Shown: in pieces, positions 27,284 to 35,877 of the stretch
Layout: every line of letters starts with the position of its first letter
Position numbering within the stretch: position 1 is the stretch's first letter
Assembly (NCBI RefSeq): GCF_004342165.1
Contig: NZ_SMAL01000013.1
Coordinates: 1 to 64,000 of the forward strand
Length of the DNA: 64,000 nt
DNA from: Natranaerovirga pectinivora
GTDB taxonomy: Bacteria; Bacillota; Clostridia; Lachnospirales; DSM-24629
Direction of reading: 5' to 3'
Made by a program: the position numbers and the translations under genes
Notes under the pieces: model-generated
What the model was told of the DNA's origin: nothing
Databases searched by the model: none
What the model saw: only the letters and a program-made list of their open reading frames with translations

Positions 27284-28225
27284 ATGTATTATATCTCAGA
27301 ATTAAGAGAAGGAGATCAGGTAGTTGAACATTATCTGTGTAAACAAAAACAAGTACTAAAAACAAGGGCAGGTAAAAGCTACTATTCTCTAAAACTTCAA
27401 GATAAAACAGGGTGTGTAGATGCTAAGGTATGGGATCTTAATACTGGAATAGATGACTTTAATGAAAATGAGTATATTAAAGTTGAAGGTCAAGTACTTA
27501 CATTCCAAAGTTCACTTCAACTTAGCCTAAGAAGAATAAGAAGAAGCCAAGAAGGGGAATATGACCCAAAAGAATATATACCAACATCCTCAAGAAACAT
27601 AGAAGAAATGTATTCAGAATTAAAAACATATATAGATCAAATAAAAGAGCCTAGTATAAAAAAATTAACGGAAAAGTTTTTTGTTGAGGATAAAGATTTT
27701 ATAAGCAGGTTTAAAGCCCATTCAGCTGCTAAAACTATGCACCATAGCTATATGGGTGGTCTATTAGAGCACACTTTATGTATTTTAAACTTATGTGAAT
27801 TCTATGCAAAACAATATCCAATAATCAATACAGATATCTTATACGCATCAGCATTATTCCATGACATTGGAAAAATGTCAGAGCTATCAGGATTCCCAGA
27901 AAATGATTATACAGATGAAGGTCAATTATTAGGCCATATCATTATTGTATTACAATGGATAGACGAGAAAATAAAAGAAATACCTAATTTCTCCGTAAAA
28001 ATAGCAAACCATATCAAGCACTGCATCATATCTCATCACGGACAACTAGAATATGGTTCTCCGAAAAAACCACAAACCATAGAAGCATTGGCATTACATT
28101 TTGCTGACAATACAGATGCAAAACTAAGAACTTTTACAGAGCTTTTATCTAACTCTGATGAAGATGGTCCGTGGATTGGATGGCAAAAGATATTTGATTC
28201 AAACATAAGAAAAACAACGTTCTAA
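27284..28225 (+). CDS. yhaM: 3'-5' exoribonuclease YhaM
   Basis: 313 residues, the normal length. An N-terminal OB fold (about 10-85, LKLQDKTGCVDAKVWD) binds RNA and an HD domain carries metal ligands (HHSYMGGLLEHT, then FHDIGK with H193-D194, and ISHHGQ). It trims RNA from the 3' end. RBS AAAGGAG. Followed by a gap with an inverted repeat (ATGACTAGC near 28238 / GCTAGTCAT near 28278) before rlmD. Confidence 0.93.
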   Translation: MYYISELREGDQVVEHYLCKQKQVLKTRAGKSYYSLKLQDKTGCVDAKVWDLNTGIDDFNENEYIKVEGQVLTFQSSLQLSLRRIRRSQEGEYDPKEYIPTSSRNIEEMYSELKTYIDQIKEPSIKKLTEKFFVEDKDFISRFKAHSAAKTMHHSYMGGLLEHTLCILNLCEFYAKQYPIINTDILYASALFHDIGKMSELSGFPENDYTDEGQLLGHIIIVLQWIDEKIKEIPNFSVKIANHIKHCIISHHGQLEYGSPKKPQTIEALALHFADNTDAKLRTFTELLSNSDEDGPWIGWQKIFDSNIRKTTF

Positions 28226-28313
28226 AAATAAAACATAATGACTAGCAAGAGGAAGAGATGGAAAAACTAACCTTGAGCTAGTCATTCATATGCAAAAGAA
28301 TAGAGGGAAAAAA

Positions 28314-29675
28314 ATGGAAATAATAAAAAATGAATACTACACAATGACAATCGATGATATAGGTGACGGTGGCGAAGGTATAGGTAAAATAAATGGCTAT
28401 ACCATGTTTGTAAAAGATGCCCTTATAGGAGATGAAATAAAAGTAAAAGTAATAAAAACAAAGAAAAATTATGGCTTTGGAAAATTAGAAGAAATCATCA
28501 CACCATCGCCATATCGTACAGAAGCGCCCTGTCCTATAGCAGAAAAATGTGGTGGATGCCAAATACAACATTTTGATTATAAGAGGCAATTACAATTCAA
28601 AGAAGAAAAAGTAAAAAATGTATTAGAGCGAATTGGTGGTCTTAAAGACATAAAAGTCAATGAGGTCATGGGAATGGAAGATCCATACTATTATAGAAAC
28701 AAGGCACAATTCCCAGTAGGAAAAGACAAAGATGGCAATATTAAAATTGGTTATTATGCAGCACGTTCTCATAACATAATTGAAACAGAAAAATGTTATA
28801 TAGGAGATCCTATTAACGAAGTAATAATACAAAAAGTAAAAGAATATATCGTTGAGAATAACATATCCGTATACAATGAAGAAAAACATGAAGGCCTAAT
28901 AAGACACATACTAACAAGAGTAGGGTATCATACAAAAGAGTTAATGGTATGCTTAGTCATTAATGAAAGAAAGTTACCAAAACAAGATGCATTAATCAAA
29001 AAATTAGAAACCATCCCAAATATTAAAAGCATTTGTGTTAATACAAATCTAGAAAAGACTAATGTCATATTAGGTAAAAAAACAAAAACCATATGGGGAC
29101 AAGATTATATCACAGATAAAATAGGTGACGTTTCATATAAAATATCACCAGTATCATTTTATCAGATCAACCCAACTCAAACAGAAAAACTATACAACAC
29201 AGCATTAGAATATGCAGGTCTTACCGGTGAAGAAACAGTATGGGATATATACTGTGGTATAGGAACCATTACATTATTCTTAGCTCAAAAAGCAAAGAAA
29301 GTATATGGGGTAGAGATAGCAGAACAAGCAATAAGAGACGCATTAAGTAATGCAGAATTAAATGAAATAGAAAATGTAGAATTCTATGTAGGCAAAGCAG
29401 AAGAAGTCCTGCCAAGTTTATACGAAGAGCAAAATATAAAAGCAGATGTAATTGTAGTAGACCCTCCAAGAAAAGGTTGTGATGAGGAGCTACTAGATAC
29501 AATAGTAAAGATGGCACCTAAAAAAGTTGTCTATGTATCTTGTGACCCAGCGACCTTAGCAAGAGATCTAAAATACTTTGGTGAAAATGGGTATACAGTA
29601 TCACAAGTGCAACCTGTAGATATGTTTCCACATACATTGCACGTGGAGACGTGCATCTTGATAGAGAAGAAATAG
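28314..29675 (+). CDS. rlmD: 23S rRNA (uracil-1939 C5)-methyltransferase RlmD/RumA type
   Basis: 453 residues from ATG 28314 (AGAGGG six bases upstream); an in-frame ATG at 28290 lacks an RBS. N-terminal TRAM domain (about 1-58), 4Fe-4S cysteines at about 73, 79 and 82 plus one near 153, SAM-binding DIYCGIGTITLFLA, DPPRKGCD, and catalytic Cys in YVSCDPATLARDL. It methylates a conserved uridine in rRNA; subfamily (RlmD or RlmCD) cannot be fixed. Its last 18 bases recur at 31844-31861, and the gene marks the boundary of the accessory region. The 3' end of such genes is a known integration site of mobile elements. Confidence 0.92.
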   Translation: MEIIKNEYYTMTIDDIGDGGEGIGKINGYTMFVKDALIGDEIKVKVIKTKKNYGFGKLEEIITPSPYRTEAPCPIAEKCGGCQIQHFDYKRQLQFKEEKVKNVLERIGGLKDIKVNEVMGMEDPYYYRNKAQFPVGKDKDGNIKIGYYAARSHNIIETEKCYIGDPINEVIIQKVKEYIVENNISVYNEEKHEGLIRHILTRVGYHTKELMVCLVINERKLPKQDALIKKLETIPNIKSICVNTNLEKTNVILGKKTKTIWGQDYITDKIGDVSYKISPVSFYQINPTQTEKLYNTALEYAGLTGEETVWDIYCGIGTITLFLAQKAKKVYGVEIAEQAIRDALSNAELNEIENVEFYVGKAEEVLPSLYEEQNIKADVIVVDPPRKGCDEELLDTIVKMAPKKVVYVSCDPATLARDLKYFGENGYTVSQVQPVDMFPHTLHVETCILIEKK

Positions 29676-29679
29676 AAAA

Positions 29680-29784
29680 TCCATTTCAAGGGTTGCAAGA
29701 AATACAGCTATGATGCTTGAAATAGTACGGAAACTAAAAGACGTAGATATAGAAGTAAGATCTGAAAAAGGGATGGTGAGCTAA
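29680..29784 (+). pseudogene. Serine recombinase fragment
   Basis: Starting five bases after the rlmD stop, one frame encodes SISRVARNTAMMLEIVRKLK and then DVDIEVRSEKGMVS before a stop. This matches the conserved catalytic-domain segment of large serine recombinases (SISRFARN.., V..LK..G.EV.FEKE). There is no start codon and nothing before or after it in frame, so it is a relic, probably of the integrase of an element once inserted at rlmD. Confidence 0.75.
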
Positions 29785-29953
29785 ATGCTTACTGTCCTTT
29801 CTTCTTTTCCATGCACCAATTGTTTCAAAAGAAAGGTGGGAAGTATGGGCAAGGATGGGGGCAGATAAAATATGGGCGTCGTCATCTTTGAAGTGACACC
29901 GCCCCGATAATTTACTGTGTTATGGGTGAAAGTATTCTTGTTTTGGAGTTGCG

Positions 29954-30136
29954 TCATTCTTTTTTTAGACCAACTATACCCAAAATTATGCCAACAGCCA
30001 TAGATAACACTCCAGCGTATTGTGGAATTTGCATATACTGTGCTTGTACAGCTACATCTGCAAAACCTAATACACCAACAGAATATATAATTGCTCCACC
30101 AACAAAAAGCATCCCTCCAAAAACAACTTTCTTCAT
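29954..30136 (-). CDS. 60-residue membrane protein
   Basis: ATG preceded by AGGAGG. Two hydrophobic helices (about residues 5-25 and 40-57) are joined by a polar loop with VQAQYMQIPQYAG; C-terminus LKKE. The length, RBS and amphipathic pattern support a real gene, but no named family is recognised. It lies inside the putative integration scar. A GC-rich imperfect hairpin at about 29867-29905 lies downstream of it on its strand and may end transcription. Long overlapping frames here are shadows. Confidence 0.6.
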   Translation of the reverse strand: MKKVVFGGMLFVGGAIIYSVGVLGFADVAVQAQYMQIPQYAGVLSMAVGIILGIVGLKKE

Positions 30137-30291
30137 ACTCAGCCTCCTGAATTTTATTCTCGAATTTTAGAACCATCCACCTAGTTAGGTATATTACTAA
30201 CGAAATAAAGAGGGGATTTGTGAATACCCTAAACTGCTACTTGGGGTTTTTTTATATTTTAGCATAGCAGAGAAGAGCTTTCAACTACGCA

Positions 30292-30414
30292 AATGTAAAC
30301 ATAGAGGTGTACAATCCAATTGGGGATAGATTGGATTTTGGAAAAAGCACACCATCTGGAGCATATGATATAATGCAGATAGGTGCTCATTACTTCTACA
30401 ATGTAAATTGGTAA
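30292..30414 (+). pseudogene. C-terminal fragment of an unidentified protein
   Basis: A 40-codon open stretch without a start encodes NVNIEVYNPIGDRLDFGKST followed by PSGAYDIMQIGAHYFYNVNW and a stop. The composition is protein-like, but I do not recognise it. It follows an imperfect CCC/GGGG hairpin with a T-run (about 30226-30252). Probably the end of a gene lost by deletion. Confidence 0.4.
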
Positions 30415-30492
30415 TAACGATTGTCTTTATTAAAATTAAATACTTGAAACATATATAATACAAAATATTCATATTTATAACTACTCAAAAGA

Positions 30493-30531
30493 TACGCTCT
30501 AATTTATATTATACATTAGAGCGTATTTTTA
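30493..30531. terminator. Terminator upstream of the RhuM gene
   Basis: ATACGCTCTAAT (30493-30504), an 11-base loop, ATTAGAGCGTAT (30516-30527), then TTTT: a perfect 12-bp stem. Confidence 0.8.
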
Positions 30532-30626
30532 AAACCCACTTGAAAGTCAATACAAAATTAAAAGAGGTTTATGTGGCTACGTTGTTACCACTGTGATAAA
30601 ATTAAAATGATAATTAAAAATATAGA

Positions 30627-30683
30627 TGAACTATCCGGAATTTACCGGATAGTTCACTTTGAAAAAGTCAGACAGTGTCTGAC
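30627..30683. promoter_or_regulatory. Two adjacent perfect palindromes before the RhuM gene
   Basis: TGAACTATCCGG (30627-30638), AATTTA, CCGGATAGTTCA (30645-30656), and 10 bases later GTCAGACAGTGTCTGAC (30667-30683, 8-bp arms around one base). They end 36 bases before the likely start at 30720. Neither has a T-run, so operators or RNA structures are more likely than terminators. Confidence 0.6.
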
Positions 30684-30719
30684 GAAATTGATTAATAAAT
30701 TTCAGAAATGGGGGATAAT

Positions 30720-31721
30720 GTGGAGAATAAAACAGATATTCTTATTTATCAATTGGAAGACGGAAAAACTAAAATTGATGTAAGAATTGAAAATGAAACG
30801 GTATGGATGACACAAAAAGCCATTGCCGAGCTTTATCAAACAACTTCTCAAAATATAACACTTCACATAAAAAACATTTATGAAGAAGGTGAATTAGAGG
30901 AAAATTCAACTTGTAAGAATTACTTACAAGTTCAAACTGAAGGAAATAGAACGGTGCAGAGAAATTCACGTCACTATAACCTTGAAATGATTATTGCTAT
31001 AGGTTACCGTGTACGCTCTAGTCGAGGTACACAATTCAGACGTTGGGCAACGGAAAGATTAAATGAATACTTAGTCAAAGGCTTTACCATAGATGATGAA
31101 CGCCTTAAGGGTATGCGTAATATCGGTGATGATTACTTTGATGAGCTTTTAGAACGTATTCGTGATATTAGAGCATCAGAAAAAAGGTTTTATAAGAAAA
31201 TCACGGATATCTATGCCTTATCTATGGATTATGATGCTAAATCAGAAGCTGCAAAGAAATTCTTTGCGACGGTTCAAAACAAACTTCATTTTGCCATTCA
31301 TGGTCATACAGCAGCAGAATTAATTGAACAAAGAGCTGATGCATTAAAAGATAATATGGGTCTTACCACTTGGAAGGGTGAGAAGGTCCGTAAAGGGGAT
31401 ATCACTGTTGCCAAGAATTATTTAACGGAAAAAGAAATAAAATCCCTCAACCGTATTGTAACCATGTATCTAGATTATGCAGAAGATCAGGCTGAAAGAC
31501 GTAACCCAATGTATATGAAGGATTGGGAAGAAAAGCTTAATGCCTTTCTAAAATTTAATGAGAGGGATATACTTACTGGCGCAGGTTCTATCTCTCAAGA
31601 AGTAGCTAAGGAACTTGCTGAAAAAGAATATGAGAAGTTTAATCAAAAGCGTTTAAATGCTCCTAAAAAAGATGACTTTGATGTATATTTAGAAGAGCAT
31701 GAATGGACATATAAAAAATAA
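30720..31721 (+). CDS. RhuM family protein (virulence protein RhuM-like)
   Basis: About 333 residues. The start is taken as GTG 30720, five bases after GGGGGAT, giving (M)ENKTDILIYQ; an ATG at 30708 sits upstream of that RBS. The sequence fits the RhuM family throughout: TVWMTQKAIAELYQTTSQNI, YNLEMIIAIGYRVRSSRGTQFRRWAT, then DIYALSMDYD and a C-terminal Fic/DOC-like associated part. RhuM genes are common on mobile islands and beside restriction systems; their biochemical role is unknown. Here the gene is alone within the putative rlmD integration scar. Confidence 0.85.
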   Translation: MENKTDILIYQLEDGKTKIDVRIENETVWMTQKAIAELYQTTSQNITLHIKNIYEEGELEENSTCKNYLQVQTEGNRTVQRNSRHYNLEMIIAIGYRVRSSRGTQFRRWATERLNEYLVKGFTIDDERLKGMRNIGDDYFDELLERIRDIRASEKRFYKKITDIYALSMDYDAKSEAAKKFFATVQNKLHFAIHGHTAAELIEQRADALKDNMGLTTWKGEKVRKGDITVAKNYLTEKEIKSLNRIVTMYLDYAEDQAERRNPMYMKDWEEKLNAFLKFNERDILTGAGSISQEVAKELAEKEYEKFNQKRLNAPKKDDFDVYLEEHEWTYKK

Positions 31722-31825
31722 TGGATTAGAGGTGATGTTAAGTACAAACAACTACTTTAGAGGGGGTACATCTTTACGCAAAACCCCTGTTTTCTGCGTA
31801 TTATTATCACTTACCAGCCATAACA

Positions 31826-31861
31826 CACGTTGAAACAGTTGTGTTGATAGAGAAGAAATAG
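31826..31861 (+). pseudogene. Second rlmD 3' end (11-codon relic)
   Basis: The frame encodes HVETVVLIEKK and a stop; the rlmD gene ends HVETCILIEKK. The final 18 bases TTGATAGAGAAGAAATAG are identical to 29658-29675. The rest of the gene is missing. This looks like the far attachment site or gene-end duplication left by an element that inserted at rlmD. Confidence 0.75.
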
Positions 31862-31888
31862 GTTAGAATCATAGGACATTAAGATTTT

Positions 31889-31985
31889 GGGGTAAGTATA
31901 GTATTCGTCAATTGGTGAGAGTCCTGGGGGTAGGAAAGTCAATTGTAGAAAAAGCGACTAAGTGACAGTTGAAGCGTCCGAGACC
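31889..31985 (+). mobile_element. Decayed 3' end of a RAYT element
   Basis: From about GGGTAAGTATAGTATTCGTC to GTGACAGTTGAAGCGTCCGAG the sequence matches the end of the transposase gene at 57196-57951 (the LGVSIRQLGRVLG part) and its right terminal repeat, with point changes. About 97 bp remain; the gene is not functional. The following 220 bases up to the hydrolase gene hold nothing recognisable. Confidence 0.75.
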
Positions 31986-32208
31986 ACTGAAAGAGTCCTG
32001 ATTTTTTATGCCAGATGAATACGATGCATAGATATCCATCTACTGCCTGCCTTAACTTCCAGTGGTATCTTTCTTATTAAGCCCCTAAACATACGAAAAA
32101 GCGCGCTGAGGTTCGCATTTTTGTAGTGATTTGGGAAGGATTTTTCACTGGTCCCGAAACCTAAGTTTTTTTATATTTATTATAGGTCAAGTTGAAGAGG
32201 GTGAGGGT

Positions 32209-33213
32209 ATGAGAGTAAAGTTTAGTATGATTGATAAAGACTTAAGAACTACTGGAAGGATAATTAAGATAGCTAACAATACTTTTACTGAATCAAGATT
32301 TCGGCTAATGCACAAATTAAGTCGAAAAAACAATATTAAAATAAAAGATAATACGATACAATTCACTGAAGAGTGGATTCTCCGTAAAGATGGATCAAAG
32401 ATGCGTATTTGCATATTTAGGCCTTTAATTCCTAAAGAAGGTGTTCCAGGAGTCCTGTGGATACACGGAGGAGGCTATGCGATTGGATCTCCCGAGGTTT
32501 CAAAGATTTATGCAAAAAAATTTATAGAAGCAAGTAATTGCGTGTTTATAGCTCCTGATTATCGTTTATCTATCGAATCACCATATCCAGCTGCTCTGGA
32601 AGATAGCTACGAAACACTTTTATGGATGAAAAGCCATGCAAAAGAATTAGGAATCAGTGACAACCAGCTTATGGTTGGTGGTGATAGTGCAGGCGGTGGA
32701 TTAACGGCTGCTCTTACTCTCTACGCAAGAGATAAGGGTGAAGTGAATATTGCTTTTCAGATGCCATTGTACCCAATGATTGACGATAGGATGATAACAG
32801 AATCAGCAAAAGGCAATAACGCTCCTGTTTGGAATTCTAAATCTAACTTTAATGGTTGGAAACTATATCTTGGCAATCTATTTGGCACCTCAAATGTGCC
32901 TTGCTATGCTGCTGCTGCAAGATCAGAGGACTACAGCAATCTTCCACCAACAGTTACCTTTGTCGGAGATTTAGAACCTTTTAGAGATGAAACCATTCAA
33001 TATGTAGAAAACTTAAGAAAAGCTGGAATTCCAGTTGAGTTTCAAATATTTAATGGGTGTTATCACGGTTTTGATCAAATATGTCCCAAAGCGGAGATAA
33101 CACAAAAGGCACTTGAATTTCTTGTTAATTCTTTTGAGTATGCACTAGAACATTATTTTGCAGAACAAAATATCAATCAAGAAGCAGGAAATAGATCTGA
33201 GATTAAGGACTGA
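32209..33213 (+). CDS. Alpha/beta hydrolase, hormone-sensitive lipase family
   Basis: 334 residues from ATG 32209 (GAGGGTGAGGGT upstream); an in-frame ATG at 32131 lacks an RBS. Oxyanion-hole HGGGYAIG (about 86-93), nucleophile GGDSAGGG (about Ser160), acid in VGDLEPFRDE and His in GCYHGFD. No signal peptide, so cytoplasmic. This family hydrolyses short-chain carboxylic esters; the natural substrate is unknown. First gene of the accessory region after the integration scar. Confidence 0.9.
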   Translation: MRVKFSMIDKDLRTTGRIIKIANNTFTESRFRLMHKLSRKNNIKIKDNTIQFTEEWILRKDGSKMRICIFRPLIPKEGVPGVLWIHGGGYAIGSPEVSKIYAKKFIEASNCVFIAPDYRLSIESPYPAALEDSYETLLWMKSHAKELGISDNQLMVGGDSAGGGLTAALTLYARDKGEVNIAFQMPLYPMIDDRMITESAKGNNAPVWNSKSNFNGWKLYLGNLFGTSNVPCYAAAARSEDYSNLPPTVTFVGDLEPFRDETIQYVENLRKAGIPVEFQIFNGCYHGFDQICPKAEITQKALEFLVNSFEYALEHYFAEQNINQEAGNRSEIKD

Positions 33214-33280
33214 TTAATATATGAGTCAATAATACAGCTTATAGATAGTGTATGAATACCGACTTTGTCTGAAAATAAAG

Positions 33281-33312
33281 CATCCCTTGAAATATAATAA
33301 TTTCAAGGGATG
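33281..33312. terminator. Hairpin between convergent genes
   Basis: CATCCCTTGAAAT (33281-33293), loop ATAATA, ATTTCAAGGGATG (33300-33312): a perfect 13-bp stem. No long T-run. Likely ends the hydrolase gene and perhaps the convergent reductase gene. Confidence 0.65.
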
Positions 33313-33379
33313 TATTTGCATTAGAAGTTCCTAAAACTCGTTATGATTAAGTAGAAAAAATTCATTGAATTTTAATATA

Positions 33380-34033
33380 TTACTTTATTAAATTTGCACC
33401 TAGTTCAAATGCTTTTTGACAATCTAAAGGAAATTGTACTTTTCTATGCTCTGCCCTTTCTTCTTCAGAGAATGCGTCAGCTTTATATTTTGAATAATCA
33501 TCAAATTGATAAGTGCTATTAGAATACATAACTAGTGGTTTTGTAAATATATGTTCAATAGAAGACTCAATGTTATTGAAGGTAGTTAAATAACCAATTT
33601 GACTCATTGCTTCTTCTGGGGCATTCATTGTATAAATGAATGCTGTTGGCATCTTCTTTGGTGCAATGGAAGAATAGTTTTTATCATATACCAAATAAGG
33701 AAATATTAGTCTTTCTAAAAATGATTGTAATTGACCTGTTATAGTACCAAAATATATTGGAGAACCAAAAATAATACCGTTAGCCTCAGATACCTTTTCT
33801 AAAACTTCCTGAAGATCATCTTTTAGAGCACATTTTCCATAACTTGCACCGCCAAGTTTTTTACAGGCAAAGCAGCTTTTGCACCCAGTATAGTTTAAAT
33901 CATATAAGTTAATGATTTCAGTTTCAATTTCATTACCTTTTGCTGATTCTTTTACTCCATCTAAAGATTTTTGAAGTAATGTAGCTGTATTTTTACTTTT
34001 TCTTGGACTTCCATTAATAGCATAAACTTTCAT
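33380..34033 (-). CDS. NAD(P)H-dependent FMN reductase / iron-sulfur flavoprotein-like oxidoreductase
   Basis: 217 residues. Flavodoxin-like fold: phosphate-binding INGSPRKSKNTATLL, then CKSCFACKK with the cysteines seen in the iron-sulfur flavoprotein group, and SPIYFGTITGQLQSFLERL. It is likely a cytoplasmic flavin enzyme reducing quinones, azo compounds or other electrophiles. RBS AAGGAG. Divergent from an HxlR-type regulator with 140 bases between them, the usual arrangement for regulator and target. Confidence 0.88.
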   Translation of the reverse strand: MKVYAINGSPRKSKNTATLLQKSLDGVKESAKGNEIETEIINLYDLNYTGCKSCFACKKLGGASYGKCALKDDLQEVLEKVSEANGIIFGSPIYFGTITGQLQSFLERLIFPYLVYDKNYSSIAPKKMPTAFIYTMNAPEEAMSQIGYLTTFNNIESSIEHIFTKPLVMYSNSTYQFDDYSKYKADAFSEEERAEHRKVQFPLDCQKAFELGANLIK

Positions 34034-34133
34034 AGTAATGCTCCTTTTTCTTTATAGTGTTTTATAATTTTTCTGTTATAATAAAGATAGCACAAGGTCA
34101 TAAAAATACAAGTATGCAGTTTTTTCTGCGTTA

Positions 34134-34148
34134 GTATAAAAAGTATAC
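34134..34148. promoter_or_regulatory. Possible operator between reductase and HxlR genes
   Basis: GTATA (34134-34138), AAAAG, TATAC (34144-34148) is a short inverted repeat in the divergent control region, 26 bases before the HxlR start. HxlR proteins bind such dyads; the assignment is by position only. Confidence 0.4.
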
Positions 34149-34173
34149 CATTAAATTTAAAGGAGTTGTAAAT

Positions 34174-34554
34174 ATGAATAATGATACGAATTGTGATGTG
34201 GGATTCACTAGTGATAATATATATGAGACAAAATGTCCACTTATATATGCATTAGAAATTATTGGAAAAAAGTGGAAACTACCTATTATGTGGTACTTAT
34301 TTGAAAATGAATTTACTAGATATAATGAATTGAAGCGAAAAGTTAAAGGTATTACTAGTATGATGCTTACAAAAGCTTTAAAAGAATTAGAAGAACATAA
34401 TCTTATTGTTAGAATCCAATATGAAGCGATTCCTCCTAAAGTTGAATATGCTCTAACAGAAAGAGGTAAAGCACTACTTCCTGCATTGAACGAATTGTCA
34501 AAGTGGGGAGGAGAACAACTTAAACTTGATAGGTTGAAATCAAGTTGTGAATAG
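34174..34554 (+). CDS. HxlR family transcriptional regulator
   Basis: 126 residues. CPLIYALEIIGKKWKLPIMWYLFENEFTRYNELKRKV is the HxlR signature; the winged helix continues to YALTERGKALLPALNELSKWG. The Cys at about residue 22, the position used for redox or electrophile sensing in HypR/QorR-type members, is present. RBS AAAGGAG. It probably controls itself and the divergent flavin reductase in response to electrophiles; this is inferred from context. Confidence 0.9.
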   Translation: MNNDTNCDVGFTSDNIYETKCPLIYALEIIGKKWKLPIMWYLFENEFTRYNELKRKVKGITSMMLTKALKELEEHNLIVRIQYEAIPPKVEYALTERGKALLPALNELSKWGGEQLKLDRLKSSCE

Positions 34555-34908
34555 CAAACGCTTTTTAAATGAAGAAATGACTGTTAAAATTATACGTATT
34601 CAAAATCATAGACAAGATTTTATGAGAATAATGTTTTGTATCGATAAAATGATGGACTAAGATTAGAATGTATGTCTGCGACTAGCTTTCCAAGCAAATG
34701 GTTGATATCGAAAAGGTAAGACTCTGAAAGCATTGAAAATACAAGGTTTCAGGGCTTGCAAAAATAAAAGTAATTCTATCTACTCGACTTTGACCCTCGA
34801 TATGCGTTCATGGAAACATATCAAGGGTATATTTGTGGGTAAAAATTGAGCCTTAAAATTAGGGAAGGTTGAGTTGACAGATTAGATAAAGCATAGGTGG
34901 TGAGATAA
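34555..34908. other. 354-bp gap with a hairpin
   Basis: No convincing gene. ACCCT-C-GATATG (34793-34804) pairs with CATATC-A-AGGGT (34817-34828), one mismatch, without a T-run. An open frame through 34710-34850 is protein-like only weakly. TTGACA at 34873-34878 has no fitting -10 box. Confidence 0.4.
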
Positions 34909-35811
34909 TTGCAAATGAACCGGCTTTTTGAAATTGTATACGTGCTATTGAGTAAAGGTAGAGTGACAGCAAAAGAGCTGTCAGAGCGCTTCGAAGTATC
35001 TCAACGAACTATTTACAGAGATATAGATGCGCTTAGCATCGCAGGCATTCCTGTATATACTGAGAAGGGCAAAGGCGGTGGCATTAGTCTGCTTCCTGAA
35101 TTTACTTTGAGTCAATCTCTTTTAACTGAACAAGAACAGGAAGAGATTATTTCTGCCCTACAAGCGTTAGAAGCAGTTAAACCCAAAGAAACGACTAAGG
35201 CTTTAACAAAACTATCAGCTGTTTTTAGTAGAAAGGCTGTCAATTGGATTGATGTGGATTTTTCCGATTGGAGTCGTGGAGACAATAAATTATTTAGTAA
35301 ACTTAAGACAGCGATATTTGATAAAATTGTTGTAGTATTCGATTATTATAGTACAAAGGGAGAAAAAACAAACCGAAATGTTGAACCCATACAGTTGTTT
35401 TTCAAGCATCGGGCGTGGTATTTAAAAGGCTTTTGTCTTTCTCGGCTTGATATACGATTGTTCAAGCTGACAAGGATGGAAAACTTAATACTTACTGAGC
35501 TGGGTTTCACTGAAAGAAATTTTTCGACTATCCTATTTGAATCTTCACAGGATGAAAAAAATAATAACTATATAAAGTTGGAAGTTAAAATTTTATCAGA
35601 AATGGCTTATCGAGTTTATGACGAGTTCGAACCTCAGAATATAAAAAAGCTAATGGATGGCAATTTCATTGCAACTGTTGTTTTTCCAGAGGATGGATGG
35701 GTGTACGGTTATATTATGTCATTTGGAGAATATATTGAGGTGCTTGAGCCTCTGCATATAAGAGAGATTATTCAAGAAAAATTGGATAAAGCTTTAAAAA
35801 AATATATTTAA
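34909..35811 (+). CDS. WYL-domain transcriptional regulator (YafY/DeoR-HTH type)
   Basis: 300 residues. N-terminal HTH_11 (LFEIVYVLLSKGRVTAKELSERFEVSQRTIYRDIDAL), a middle helical part, and a WYL domain (HRAWYLKGFCLSRLDIRLFKL, about 155-195), then a WCX-type C-terminus. The start is TTG 34909, with AGGTGG eight bases upstream; ATG 34915 is less well spaced. WYL domains bind small or nucleic-acid ligands. A perfect 12-bp palindrome over its stop codon may be its operator for the downstream gene. Confidence 0.88.
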   Translation: MQMNRLFEIVYVLLSKGRVTAKELSERFEVSQRTIYRDIDALSIAGIPVYTEKGKGGGISLLPEFTLSQSLLTEQEQEEIISALQALEAVKPKETTKALTKLSAVFSRKAVNWIDVDFSDWSRGDNKLFSKLKTAIFDKIVVVFDYYSTKGEKTNRNVEPIQLFFKHRAWYLKGFCLSRLDIRLFKLTRMENLILTELGFTERNFSTILFESSQDEKNNNYIKLEVKILSEMAYRVYDEFEPQNIKKLMDGNFIATVVFPEDGWVYGYIMSFGEYIEVLEPLHIREIIQEKLDKALKKYI

Positions 35812-35836
35812 TATGACACTCTGTTGTCATATTAAA
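35807..35836. promoter_or_regulatory. Perfect 12-bp palindrome after the WYL gene
   Basis: TTTAATATGACA (35807-35818), CTCTGT, TGTCATATTAAA (35825-35836). It spans the WYL stop codon and lies a few bases before TATAAT (about 35842) and the zinc-ribbon gene. It has no T-run, so an operator (TGACA-N6-TGTCA) is more likely than a terminator. Confidence 0.6.
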
Positions 35837-35877
35837 TAGTCTATAATTGAGATATAACTGATAAGGAGGTATTACCG

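Noticed and set aside
29781-30176. 131-residue minus-strand frame
   Set aside because: It is Cys/Trp-rich nonsense in another frame over the 60-residue membrane protein, which has the RBS.
34700-34855. Protein remnant ending in an IFVGKN-like sequence
   Set aside because: An open frame exists but no family similarity, start or RBS was seen; may be chance.
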